Shown here piece after piece: positions 9,006 through 17,228 of a stretch of 64,000 nt of DNA; position 1 is the first letter of the stretch; each line of letters begins with the position of its first letter. The notes beneath the pieces were generated by a model that was given only the letters and a program-made list of their open reading frames with translations, was not told the DNA's origin and ran no database searches. The stretch covers positions 239,880 through 303,879 of the forward strand of contig NZ_JAMXEX010000005.1 in assembly GCF_025370775.1 (NCBI RefSeq), given 5' to 3'. Both the position numbers and the translations under genes were made by a program. This DNA is from Ancylothrix sp. D3o (GTDB taxonomy: Bacteria > Cyanobacteriota > Cyanobacteriia > Cyanobacteriales > Oscillatoriaceae).

Positions 9006-10220
9006 CTATTCGGCTGCTAAGTCGGCTTGGGTTTGGGCGTAGTTTAGGTTTTTTTGATATTCTATTGCTTTTTGTTGGGCGGTTTGGTAGTTAGGATGGG
9101 TGGGGGGTATTTTTTGCATTAATTCGATGGCTTGTTGCCATTTTAAGGCTACTTTTTCCCAGTCTTGTTGTGTTTTTGCGGTTTGGGTGATTAGGCCGGC
9201 ATTCATGGCGTTATTCACTGCGTTTTGAAAGGGTTCTGTGCTTGGTTTTGCTGTTTGTGGGGGTTGGCTGGTGGTTTTGATTATGAATTCTACTCGGCGG
9301 TTTTTTTCTCTTCCTTTTGGGTTGTCTGTGTTGTCGGGGTTGTTGTTGGGGGCGATGGGTTTTGTTTCTCCATAGCCTTTGGTAAATATTAGGGTGGGGG
9401 TGATTTTAAAGTTGTTGACGAAGTAGTATTTTACGGCGGCTGCTCTTTTTTGGGATAGTTCTAAGTTGTAGTCGTTTTCGCCTTTGTTGTCTGTATGTCC
9501 ATAAATGAGTATTTGCGAGTTTTTGTAGTGGGTTAACAGTTGATTTATTTTGGTTAGGGTGGGTTTTGCATTTGCTCGAACGTTGTATTTATCAAATTCA
9601 AATAAAATGTTTTCTGGGATGTTAATTTTTATGCCTTCGGGGGTTTTTTGGGCTTTTAATTCTGTTAATATTGGTTCTATAGTTTTTAGGTTGGTTTCGG
9701 GTAAGGCTGAGATTTCTACTTCTGTCGTTGTTGTGGTTGCCGGTTGGTTTTCTGTGGTGGTTGGTTGGGGGTTTTCTATGGTTGTTGTTGTGGTTGCCGG
9801 TTGGGTTTCTGTGGTGGTTGTGGTTTGAGTTTCGGGGGTGGTTGTTGTGGAGGTGGTATTTTCTTGGCTAGTTGTTGTGGTTGTGGGTTGATTTGTGCTG
9901 AGGGTTGTTGTGGTTTGGGTGTTATTTTCTAGGCTGGTTGTTGCGGTTGTGGGTGGATTTGTGCTGAGGGTTGTTGTGGTTGTTGTTCCGTTTGCGCTGA
10001 GGCTTGATACGCTTTCTGTTGCGGGAAATACTTGGTAGGTTGTTACAGACACCGGCACGATTTTAACGGTGGTTTCTTTGGGGTATTTGGGTTTTAATAT
10101 TTCATAGGCAATGGCGCTGAAAATAACCAATAAAGCAAAACCGCCGGTTGCTTTGAGTGCGGGAATTATAACCTTTTTTTTGAAGGTTAAGAATTGGGCT
10201 TTTAACGCGGATATTTTCAT
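9006..10220 (-). CDS. OmpA-family protein with Thr-rich linker
   Basis: A 404-aa envelope protein. A single transmembrane helix lies at about residues 20-38 (ATGGFALLVIFSAIAYEIL). A long low-complexity linker rich in Thr with Gln, Pro and Glu spans about 65-170. An OmpA-like peptidoglycan-binding domain spans about 195-310 (ENILFEFDKYNVRANA, ILIYGHTDNKG, LSQKRAAAVKYYF, GREKNRRVEFII). The C-terminal 80 residues are helical with a TPR-like look. OmpA domains bind peptidoglycan non-covalently, so the linker probably spans the periplasm from the inner membrane. The upstream lipoprotein gene ends 7 bp before this start, so the two are probably one operon. Confidence 0.88.
   Translation of the reverse strand: MKISALKAQFLTFKKKVIIPALKATGGFALLVIFSAIAYEILKPKYPKETTVKIVPVSVTTYQVFPATESVSSLSANGTTTTTTLSTNPPTTATTSLENNTQTTTTLSTNQPTTTTTSQENTTSTTTTPETQTTTTTETQPATTTTTIENPQPTTTENQPATTTTTEVEISALPETNLKTIEPILTELKAQKTPEGIKINIPENILFEFDKYNVRANAKPTLTKINQLLTHYKNSQILIYGHTDNKGENDYNLELSQKRAAAVKYYFVNNFKITPTLIFTKGYGETKPIAPNNNPDNTDNPKGREKNRRVEFIIKTTSQPPQTAKPSTEPFQNAVNNAMNAGLITQTAKTQQDWEKVALKWQQAIELMQKIPPTHPNYQTAQQKAIEYQKNLNYAQTQADLAAE
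9719..10005 (-). repeat. Low-complexity Thr-codon tract
   Basis: Iterated ggttgttgtggttg-like sequence on the plus strand encodes runs of TTTTT and STNQPTTTT, TENQPATTTTT units in the OmpA-like protein. Units are imperfect and of mixed length, as expected of replication slippage. Confidence 0.8.
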
Positions 10221-10227
10221 GGGTTTA

Positions 10228-10767
10228 TTATCTTTTGATAGGAATATTTACAAATTTTATTTCGGGGTTGGGACTTTGAGAATAATAACTGGGGCGAGTC
10301 TCATTTGTTACTAAATTTAAAAACCTAGTTCTTGGTGCTAAACGACCAATAAAAACAAACTGTCCTTGTAATGTGGCGCGTGGATCTATAGAAATTTTTG
10401 GGTTATCGGGGGGTTCTACTAACCTGTAAGTATTTCCTAAATCATCGGAGACAAACATATCATCTTTTCGGTTAAGACTAATAACTTGTTTTGTGCCATT
10501 TGTAACAGCTAAATCAACAATTATGCTATCTTCGCTAAAGGTGATTTTAGACAAACGCATGACTACGCCTTCCTCTGTATTTTGTTGTAAATCATAGGTT
10601 TGCTGTGGGGGAAGGGGGCCGGTTGCTTGCTGCGTTGTTGCTTGTTTTTCGGTTGTGGTTGTCTTGTTTGAGTCTTGGGAGTCGTCTTGTTTGCCGGCGC
10701 CAAAAAATTGACAACCGGCTGTTAATAACGAGAGTGCGGTGAGTAGGGGGAGGAGACGCTTGAGCAT
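10228..10767 (-). CDS. Putative lipoprotein
   Basis: A 179-aa secreted protein. The N-terminus MLKRLLPLLTALSLLTAGC ends in a good lipobox (LTAGC), so the mature protein should begin at Cys19 with a lipid anchor. A Gln/Thr-rich linker (residues 30-60) precedes a beta-rich domain whose pattern (MRLSKITFSEDSIIVDLAVTN, then DDMFVSDDLGNTYRL) resembles immunoglobulin-like DUF4352-type domains. The family assignment is tentative. It is probably co-transcribed with the OmpA-like gene 7 bp downstream, suggesting a shared envelope function. Confidence 0.75.
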   Translation of the reverse strand: MLKRLLPLLTALSLLTAGCQFFGAGKQDDSQDSNKTTTTEKQATTQQATGPLPPQQTYDLQQNTEEGVVMRLSKITFSEDSIIVDLAVTNGTKQVISLNRKDDMFVSDDLGNTYRLVEPPDNPKISIDPRATLQGQFVFIGRLAPRTRFLNLVTNETRPSYYSQSPNPEIKFVNIPIKR

Positions 10768-10881
10768 GATGGATTTCTAACGTTTTTTGGATTTTATCAT
10801 TTTAGGGCGATTAGGGAAATAGGTTTTAATGCTTTTTCATATCTCAAAAAAGTGCCGGTGGTTGCGGAAGGAAAAAGTTTC

Positions 10882-10911
10882 AGCCTGCTAGTCGGTTTTT
10901 CTTAGCAGGCT
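10882..10911 (-). terminator. Hairpin between Uma2 gene and lipoprotein operon
   Basis: AGCCTGCTA (10882-10890) and TAGCAGGCT (10903-10911) form a perfect 9-bp stem with a 12-nt loop. Short T-rich stretches follow on both strands. It lies just past the 3' end of the minus-strand Uma2 gene and probably ends its transcript. Confidence 0.6.
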
Positions 10912-10937
10912 AAATTTTTTGATAAAATTAGGCCGGT

Positions 10938-11693
10938 TTAGCTGGGGTTGCTATCACCATTAGCGTCAGGATCTATGCCTAATGCTCGCAGTTTGGCTGC
11001 TAATTTTTCGGCGCGATTTTCGGCTTGTTCGGCGCGATTTTCGGCTTGTTCGGCACGATTTTCGGCGTGTTGGGCCCGTTCTTTGCCGGAGGGAATTAGA
11101 TTACCGCTGCGATCACACCAACGTAACCAAACATCGGTTTTTTCTTCAAATTCTCCTTCCCAAAGTGTCAACCCTAAACCGGCTTGTTCTAGCCATGTAT
11201 CAGAAGTTTCTTGATAGCGGTTTGCTTGCAATACAAAAATCCGCAAGGCTTCTTGGCTCAAAATTTTTAAGGGGTCATAAACAACGTAATACCCTACTCC
11301 CATTTTTGCATAATCTTGGAGTTTTGATGTTAACTCATTACCAACGCGGTTAGAAACAATTTCTATGACAATATCCGGGCTTTTTCCAAATTCCCAAGTT
11401 AGGTAAGTGCGATTTTTTTTCTCTCGCCAATCTTCCGGCATTGTCACATCTAAGCTAACAAAAACATCAGGCACTAGCGGCGGTTGTTTGACGGCATAAA
11501 AAACCCCGACATTGGCAGCGGCAATAAACCGGCCCGTATCATCTAGTCCCCGCCAAGAGTCATAGAGAATTGTCGTTAAAAACCGCTGTTGCTTTTCACT
11601 GTAAAAATTATCCACCGGAGTATCGTCCTCTATGACTAAATCGCTGATATCGGGAGGGATGGGAGTTTCGGTTATCAAAATTTCTGCGACCAT
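10938..11693 (-). CDS. Uma2 family (DUF820) PD-(D/E)XK nuclease-like protein
   Basis: Uma2 proteins are very abundant in cyanobacteria, have a restriction-endonuclease fold and no settled role. In this 251-aa protein the core motifs PLVPDVFVSLDV, DIVIEIVSN and YAKMGVGYYVVYDP (residues about 70-145) supply the Asp, Glu and following residues expected of the PD-(D/E)XK site. The C-terminus ends in a predicted coiled coil made of 21-bp DNA repeats encoding AENRAEQ heptads, from about residue 207. Many Uma2 proteins carry such heptads. It stands alone, with the start 111 bp from the divergent pcrA gene. Confidence 0.88.
   Translation of the reverse strand: MVAEILITETPIPPDISDLVIEDDTPVDNFYSEKQQRFLTTILYDSWRGLDDTGRFIAAANVGVFYAVKQPPLVPDVFVSLDVTMPEDWREKKNRTYLTWEFGKSPDIVIEIVSNRVGNELTSKLQDYAKMGVGYYVVYDPLKILSQEALRIFVLQANRYQETSDTWLEQAGLGLTLWEGEFEEKTDVWLRWCDRSGNLIPSGKERAQHAENRAEQAENRAEQAENRAEKLAAKLRALGIDPDANGDSNPS
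11009..11071 (-). repeat. 21-bp tandem repeat encoding coiled-coil heptads
   Basis: Three consecutive 21-bp units (11009, 11030, 11051). The first two are identical and the third has two changes. Each encodes one Ala/Glu/Arg heptad of the Uma2 protein tail. Confidence 0.85.
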
Positions 11694-11804
11694 TTTTTAA
11701 CTCCTTTAAAACTGCTTTTATTTTAACGTTTCAAAAATAGCTTGTAAAGAATAATCTAGTAAGATAAAATAAGTTGGTAAGCGACGTAAAACCACCGGCA
11801 CACC

Positions 11805-14144
11805 ATGACACAAACTCTCGATTTCCTTAGCCATCTCAATTCCTCCCAACGGCAAGCAGTGGAACATTTTTGCGGCCCTTTATTGGTTGTGGCCGGTGCC
11901 GGTTCGGGAAAGACTCGCGCCTTAACTTATCGCGTTGCCAACCTGATCCGCAATCACCGCGTAGATCCTGATAATATTTTGGCGGTTACTTTCACGAACA
12001 AAGCGGCGCGGGAAATGAAAGAACGCATCGAAAAACTATTTGCTAGTCAGCTTGCTTTAGAAAAATATGGTAAATCTTTTGCAGCCTTAAACCCGGATGA
12101 ACAAACGCGCTTAAGATCGCGGGTTTATAAAACTTATATCAAACCCTTGTGGGTGGGAACTTTTCACAGTTTGTGCAGTCGAATTTTGCGATTTGATATT
12201 GAAAAATACCAAGATGAACGCGGACGCACTTGGAAGAAAAATTTTTCGATTTTGGATGAGTCAGACGCGCAAAGTTTGGTGAAAGATATTGTCATACGTC
12301 AGATGAATTTGGATGATAAAAAATTTGAGCCTCGTGCTGTTCGCTATGCCATCAGTAATGCCAAAAATCAAGGCTTATCGCCGCAACAATTTGAATTTGA
12401 GCAAGCGAATTATCGGGGTAAAATTATTGCTCAGGTGTACAGTCTTTATCAGGATGCTTTGGCTGCTAATAATGCCCTCGATTTTGATGAGTTGATCCGA
12501 GTGCCGGTGGAGTTATTTAAACAGAATGAATCGGTGTTAGGTTATTGGCATCAAAAATTTGCTCATATCTTGGTGGATGAATATCAAGATACTAACCGTG
12601 TGCAATATGATTTCATTCGGTTGCTGGTTACAAATGGTGCTCATCCTAAAGAAACTGACTGGCGAAATCGTTCGGTTTTTGTGGTGGGAGATGTGGATCA
12701 ATCGATTTACTCTTTCCGCATGGCAGATTTTACAATTTTGCTGGATTTTCAAAAGGACTTTGGCGATGGTTTGGCTGATGATGATACGCGGACAATGGTA
12801 AAATTAGAAGAAAATTATCGCTCCAGAGATAATATTCTCCACGTTGCTAACCGGCTCATTGAAAATAACACCGAACGCATTGATAAAATTTTACGTCCCA
12901 CACGCGGCGAGGGTGAACCGATTTATGTACACCGTGCTGAGGATGAAATAGAAGAGGGGCAATTTGTAACTCATCAAATTTTAGGAATGGTGCGCCAAAA
13001 TCCTGAATTAAAATGGGGAGATTTTGCGATTCTTTACCGCACAAATGCTCAATCACGGGTGTTTGAAGAGGCTCTAGTACGCTGGAATGTGCCTTATACT
13101 TTGGTGGGGGGTTTAAAGTTTTATGACCGGAAAGAAGTTAAGGATGTTTTAGCTTATTTGCGGTTAATTGTCAACTCTGTTGATACGGTAAGTTTGCTGC
13201 GAATTATTAACACTCCCACACGAGGAATTGGCAAAACAACAATTGACAGAATTGTGCAAATGGCACAACAATTAACGGTGCCGGTGTGGGAAATTTTGAG
13301 CGATGAAGATTCGGTGAAAACAATTGCTGGAAGGGCTGCAAATCCCATTATTAAATTTGTGGAGATGATTCAAAAATGGCAGGGAGAATTAGATAATTTA
13401 CCGGCATCTGAAATTGTCCAAGGAATTCTCGATGAATCGGGTTATGTTGAGGATTTAAAAAGTAAGAAAACTGATGAAGCGGAGGATCGTTTAGAAAACG
13501 TTAAAGAACTGTTGAATGCAGTTTCACAATATGAGGAAGAAAACACAGAAGTCAAATTGCAGGATTTTCTTTCAAATGCTGCATTGAGTTCGGATCTTGA
13601 TGATGTGAAAGAGGGAGATGAGCGTGTTGCTTTGATGACGCTTCATGCTGCGAAAGGTTTAGAGTTTCCGGTAGTATTTTTGGTGGGAATGGAACAGGGA
13701 ATTTTACCGCATTTCCGCTGTTTAGATGATCCTGCTTCTTTGGAGGAGGAACGCCGGCTATGTTATGTTGGGATTACTCGCGCACAAGAAAGATTGATTC
13801 TCAGTCATGCAATTGAAAGACGGACTTGGGGAAACCGGCAAACTGCTATTCCTTCGCTATTTTTAGGCGAACTACCCCAAGAATATCTCACCGGAAGTCT
13901 GGCTAAAAAACGTGCCGGAAGTACCCCATCTTCTACGCAATCCCTTTCTGGTAAATCTCCAACAGGAAATCTAAAATCTGTCGATTGGAAGGTGGGAGAT
14001 AAGGTAACTCATCAACATTTTGGTTTTGGACAAGTTTCGCTGGTTTCTGGAAGTGGGGAAAAGATGTTTATTGCGGTGAAGTTTGCCAAAGTTGGGCAAA
14101 AAATTCTTGACCCCAAAATAGCGCCGGTGCAAAAAGTGGAATAA
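11805..14144 (+). CDS. pcrA: ATP-dependent DNA helicase PcrA/UvrD
   Basis: A superfamily 1A 3'-5' helicase of 779 aa, used in nucleotide excision repair and replication restart. Motif Ia/Walker A is VVAGAGSGKTRALTYR near residue 30. Motif II is ILVDEYQDTN near 255. VVGDVDQSIYSFR (motif III) lies near 295, LEENYRS (motif IV) near 330, and LMTLHAAKGLEF (motif V) and CYVGITRAQERL (motif VI) lie between 610 and 665. The C-terminal 50 residues (KVGDKVTHQHFGFGQV) are the Tudor-like domain typical of PcrA, which can contact RNA polymerase. No gene on the same strand is close enough to suggest an operon. Confidence 0.96.
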   Translation: MTQTLDFLSHLNSSQRQAVEHFCGPLLVVAGAGSGKTRALTYRVANLIRNHRVDPDNILAVTFTNKAAREMKERIEKLFASQLALEKYGKSFAALNPDEQTRLRSRVYKTYIKPLWVGTFHSLCSRILRFDIEKYQDERGRTWKKNFSILDESDAQSLVKDIVIRQMNLDDKKFEPRAVRYAISNAKNQGLSPQQFEFEQANYRGKIIAQVYSLYQDALAANNALDFDELIRVPVELFKQNESVLGYWHQKFAHILVDEYQDTNRVQYDFIRLLVTNGAHPKETDWRNRSVFVVGDVDQSIYSFRMADFTILLDFQKDFGDGLADDDTRTMVKLEENYRSRDNILHVANRLIENNTERIDKILRPTRGEGEPIYVHRAEDEIEEGQFVTHQILGMVRQNPELKWGDFAILYRTNAQSRVFEEALVRWNVPYTLVGGLKFYDRKEVKDVLAYLRLIVNSVDTVSLLRIINTPTRGIGKTTIDRIVQMAQQLTVPVWEILSDEDSVKTIAGRAANPIIKFVEMIQKWQGELDNLPASEIVQGILDESGYVEDLKSKKTDEAEDRLENVKELLNAVSQYEEENTEVKLQDFLSNAALSSDLDDVKEGDERVALMTLHAAKGLEFPVVFLVGMEQGILPHFRCLDDPASLEEERRLCYVGITRAQERLILSHAIERRTWGNRQTAIPSLFLGELPQEYLTGSLAKKRAGSTPSSTQSLSGKSPTGNLKSVDWKVGDKVTHQHFGFGQVSLVSGSGEKMFIAVKFAKVGQKILDPKIAPVQKVE

Positions 14145-14164
14145 TTTTTAACCGCTTCGGTAAG

Positions 14165-14244
14165 GCAGGCAGGATGCCTGCCCCACTACAGATGGACGCG
14201 GATAGGTTATCTGTATTTATCTGTGGAGCAGGCATCTTGCCTGC
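14165..14244. repeat. MITE-like element with 22-bp inverted ends
   Basis: The left arm at 14165-14186 begins GCAGGCAGGATGCCTG. The right arm at 14223-14244 is its reverse complement with two mismatches, flanking 36 bp that include gatggacgcggat and tatttatctg. Each arm is itself palindromic. It sits between the convergent pcrA and sugar kinase genes, where it may act as a bidirectional terminator. I recognise similar sequences as dispersed in cyanobacterial genomes. Confidence 0.75.
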
Positions 14245-14257
14245 TTGACATCTGCGG

Positions 14258-15523
14258 TTAATTTTTTACCCCTCGCATCGCTAGTAAAGCACTCCCATAA
14301 GCGGCTTCTACAGACACCGGCTTGCTCATTTCTACCCCCAAATAACGACTGCGTATTTTTTCCCAAACTGCATTTTTTGCCCCACCTCCCGCAGTATAAA
14401 CTCGCCGCAAACTTGTTGCGCCCAATTCTTGCAATAACTCATATCCCCGTGCTTCAATTTTGGCCATACTTTCTAATAAACCATGCAAAAATTCAATTTT
14501 ATTTTCTGGCTGGGGTGTTAGTCGTGGTTGTAAAGCTGCATCATTAATTGGAAACCTCTCCCCTGGCTTTATTAACGGATAATAATCCAAATTAATTGAT
14601 TTTTTGGCAGCAATTTGTAAGCTTAAATTCGCCAAATCTTCATCTGTAAAAAACTCCCGCAACACCGCACCCCCCGTATTAGAAGCACCACCAACTAGCC
14701 AAAGATTCTCGTTAGAAAGGGAGGGGAAACGGTGACTATAAATCCCCAACCGGCTATCATCAATTCGAGTATTACTGAGCAGTTTTAAGACTAAAGTTGA
14801 ACCTAAAGAAGTCACAGCATCACCGGCCAATTTTGCCCCACTTGCCAAAAACGCCGCAATACTATCTGTAGTGCCGGCACAAACCACACAACCCAGCGGT
14901 AACTGCAAACTTTCGCACATTTCCTCTCTCACTTCCCCCACCGGCATCCCCGGCACCAAAACTTGCGGCAAATTCGGTAAATTTTCGATATTTAATAGCC
15001 AGTTTGGATACGAACAATTTTCAGGATCAGCCCCAAGTTTTAAGGCATTATGATAATCACTGATACCGAGTTTTCCGTGTAATAAAAACCCTAACCAGTC
15101 AGCTTGATGCAGAAACCAAAATTTTGATAAATTACCGTGTTGAGTTTGCCACCAAAGCAATTTTGCTAAACTCGACGTCGCGCTGATAACGGTATGATTA
15201 GGAGGAGCAATTATCTCTAATTCTTGCAGTTCAGAAACACCCCTCCCATCATTATAAAGCAGCGGTTCAGAAATAGGGCTGCCGCTCTCATTACATAACA
15301 GCACTGTTGAAGAAGTGCCATCAATAGCAATCGCTTTTATATAGCGGCGAATTTCTAGGGGAATTTGCGAAATAAGACTAAATAAGCCGGTTTGCCAAAG
15401 TTCAGGTAAATTATTTTGTTGGCTGAAAGGAAATTGCTCTTCAAAATGAACAATGGCGGCAGCATCAATTACCATTGCACGAGCGCCAGAAGTACCGAAA
15501 TCAAGACCTAGATAAAAATTCAT
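14258..15523 (-). CDS. FGGY-family carbohydrate kinase
   Basis: An ATP-dependent sugar kinase of the FGGY (xylulokinase-like) family, 421 aa. The phosphate-1 motif GLDFGTSGARAMVID is at the N-terminus. IDGTSSTVLLCNESG lies near residue 70, CAGTTDSIAAFLASGA near 215, and the adenosine-motif region VYTAGGGAKNAVWEKIRSRYLG near 375. The protein is shorter than xylulokinases (about 480 aa). It resembles the cyanobacterial/plant group in which D-ribulose kinase activity has been described, but the substrate cannot be assigned from the sequence. It is monocistronic, convergent with pcrA and divergent from the small gene at 15596. Confidence 0.85.
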   Translation of the reverse strand: MNFYLGLDFGTSGARAMVIDAAAIVHFEEQFPFSQQNNLPELWQTGLFSLISQIPLEIRRYIKAIAIDGTSSTVLLCNESGSPISEPLLYNDGRGVSELQELEIIAPPNHTVISATSSLAKLLWWQTQHGNLSKFWFLHQADWLGFLLHGKLGISDYHNALKLGADPENCSYPNWLLNIENLPNLPQVLVPGMPVGEVREEMCESLQLPLGCVVCAGTTDSIAAFLASGAKLAGDAVTSLGSTLVLKLLSNTRIDDSRLGIYSHRFPSLSNENLWLVGGASNTGGAVLREFFTDEDLANLSLQIAAKKSINLDYYPLIKPGERFPINDAALQPRLTPQPENKIEFLHGLLESMAKIEARGYELLQELGATSLRRVYTAGGGAKNAVWEKIRSRYLGVEMSKPVSVEAAYGSALLAMRGVKN

Positions 15524-15595
15524 TAAACTGTTGGGGGTGGTAGAATATTAACTTGAAACAATTTTATACAAATTTGAGTTTAAAACTAACAAAAC

Positions 15596-15943
15596 ATGGC
15601 TATACCAGCAGAAATTAAAGCCCTCATTAACCGGCTAAACCAAGAACTTGAGGAAACAGAACGAGAAGCAACAGAGGGAGTGAACGCATTAAGACCGACG
15701 CTGTGGCTTTTTCCAGAGAATGCTATACTAACTCAGTTATTTGCTAATCTCAATAATGTTTTATTTTTTGTAGAAACCTACAGAGGAAGAATTCAAAGGA
15801 TAGAGAACATACTAACCCTAGCAGACGCGACACCGAGTGAAATTCAAGAAGCCGGCCTAGAATTAGCAACTATCCTTGGTCGCGTCCTAGAAGCTAAAAT
15901 AATGGTAGAAAGAATTATTGCGAGGTTGCGAGATTTGCCATGA
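15596..15943 (+). CDS. Hypothetical small helical protein
   Basis: A 115-aa protein I do not recognise. It is predicted all-helical and amphipathic (IKALINRLNQELEETERE, then ILTQLFANLNNVLFFVETY) with no signal peptide or cysteines. Its stop overlaps the next start as ATGA (15940-15943), so the two proteins are probably made in a fixed ratio by translational coupling and may form a complex. Confidence 0.6.
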   Translation: MAIPAEIKALINRLNQELEETEREATEGVNALRPTLWLFPENAILTQLFANLNNVLFFVETYRGRIQRIENILTLADATPSEIQEAGLELATILGRVLEAKIMVERIIARLRDLP

Positions 15944-16107
15944 AACAGTTACCAGATGAGAAAACACTGCTAGAAATGCTAGAACTCTCCAAAGCTGCTG
16001 AACAAAAAACTAAAGAAGCAGGTGAGTTAATGGATGTCTTTATCATCAAATGGGAAACCAAACTCAAAGACTTTCAACGAACCCCAGAAACAACCGGTGG
16101 AGTGTAA
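15940..16107 (+). CDS. Hypothetical 55-aa protein, coupled to the upstream gene
   Basis: A short ORF, MKQLPDEKTLLEMLELSK followed by an EQKTKEAGELMDVFIIKWET helix, ending at a TAA at 16105. Support comes from the 4-bp ATGA overlap with the preceding gene, matching codon style and a hairpin just downstream. It is helical and charged, with no known domain. I would expect it to interact with the 115-aa partner, but that is inference. Confidence 0.55.
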   Translation: MKQLPDEKTLLEMLELSKAAEQKTKEAGELMDVFIIKWETKLKDFQRTPETTGGV

Positions 16108-16118
16108 AACATATCAAA

Positions 16119-16145
16119 GGGGTGTAATGTGATCAACCACACCCC
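16119..16145 (+). terminator. Hairpin after the small coupled genes
   Basis: GGGGTGT (16119-16125) pairs with ACACCCC (16139-16145). There is no clear T tract, so intrinsic termination is uncertain. Confidence 0.4.
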
Positions 16146-16296
16146 GATATCATCAAAAAACCGGCCAGCATCTTTCCTAACTACTGTAAAATTTCCACCG
16201 ATTTAGCAATCACTTTTTCTAGCTTTTCTGGGCTGAAACTGCTGCACCCTTTTCAGTTACAATAAAAACCACACAAAAAACCACTCACACTCCCCC

Positions 16297-17148
16297 ATGA
16301 CAATAGCAGTCAACCTAGAAAACGTCCAAAAAACCTACAACAACCGGCCCGTAGTAAACAACTTATCCTTTACCATCAAACAAGGTGAAATGTTTGGATT
16401 GTTGGGGCCGAATGGGGCCGGTAAATCCACCACAATACGCATGATCACCACCCTAACAAAGCCCACCGGCGGACGCATAGAAGTCATAGGTTACGACGTT
16501 ACAAAACAACCTAATTTTGTCAAACAAACCATCGGAGTTGTCTTGCAACAAACCAGCGTAGACGGCGACCTCTCCGTATGGGAAAACATGGAATTGCATG
16601 GAAGATTACACCACATTCCTAACCCAAGTCGGCAACAATTAATCAACCAATGGTTAGAATACGTCGAACTAAAAGACCGGAGCAAAGATTTAGTCAAAAC
16701 CCTCTCTGGAGGAATGAAAAGACGCTTACAAATCGCCAGAGCATTATTACACAAACCGCAAATATTGTTTCTCGATGAACCCACCGTTGGACTCGACCCC
16801 CAAACGCGACGCCGATTGTGGGAAATTATCAGAGAACTCAACAAACAAGGCATGACCATGTTATTAACCACTCACTACATGGATGAAGTAGAATATTTAT
16901 GCGACCGCATCGGTATTATGGATAATGGAAAACTCATAGAACTGGGAACCTTAGAAGAACTGCGAGCCAAACACGGTGAAGGATTAGTAATGAAACAAAT
17001 AGGAGATCGTTGGGAATATGTATTTTTCCCAAGCCTAGAAGAAGCTAACAGCTACCTCGACCAACAAACCGACAAAACCGGCATGATGGTAAGACCTTCC
17101 AACCTAGAAGATATTTTTGTAGAGCTCACCGGCCGGCAACTAGATTAA
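16297..17148 (+). CDS. ABC transporter ATP-binding protein (DrrA-like)
   Basis: The ATPase subunit of an ABC-2 type exporter, 283 aa. Walker A is GPNGAGKST near residue 38, the Q-loop region VLQQTSVDGDLSVWENM near 83, the signature LSGGMKRRLQIARAL near 133, and Walker B ILFLDEPTVGLDPQ near 154, followed by the H-loop LLTTHYMDE. The family exports drugs, polysaccharides or lipids together with a separate permease. No permease follows (scpB is next), so the partner must be encoded elsewhere. The start ATG fits the family N-terminus but no strong ribosome binding site is visible. Confidence 0.9.
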   Translation: MTIAVNLENVQKTYNNRPVVNNLSFTIKQGEMFGLLGPNGAGKSTTIRMITTLTKPTGGRIEVIGYDVTKQPNFVKQTIGVVLQQTSVDGDLSVWENMELHGRLHHIPNPSRQQLINQWLEYVELKDRSKDLVKTLSGGMKRRLQIARALLHKPQILFLDEPTVGLDPQTRRRLWEIIRELNKQGMTMLLTTHYMDEVEYLCDRIGIMDNGKLIELGTLEELRAKHGEGLVMKQIGDRWEYVFFPSLEEANSYLDQQTDKTGMMVRPSNLEDIFVELTGRQLD

Positions 17149-17182
17149 ATTGTCATCATCTCATTTGTCAATGACCCATAAC

Positions 17183-17228
17183 CATTGACAAATGACAAAT
17201 GACCATTGACCATTGACAAATGACAAAT
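17183..17228 (+). repeat. Heptanucleotide tandem repeat abutting scpB start
   Basis: Six consecutive 7-bp units of two kinds, cattgac and aaatgac (17183, 17190, 17197, 17204, 17211, 17218), then a seventh, aaatatg, whose last three bases are the proposed scpB start codon. This is the short tandemly repeated repetitive (STRR) class known in cyanobacteria. Confidence 0.85.
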
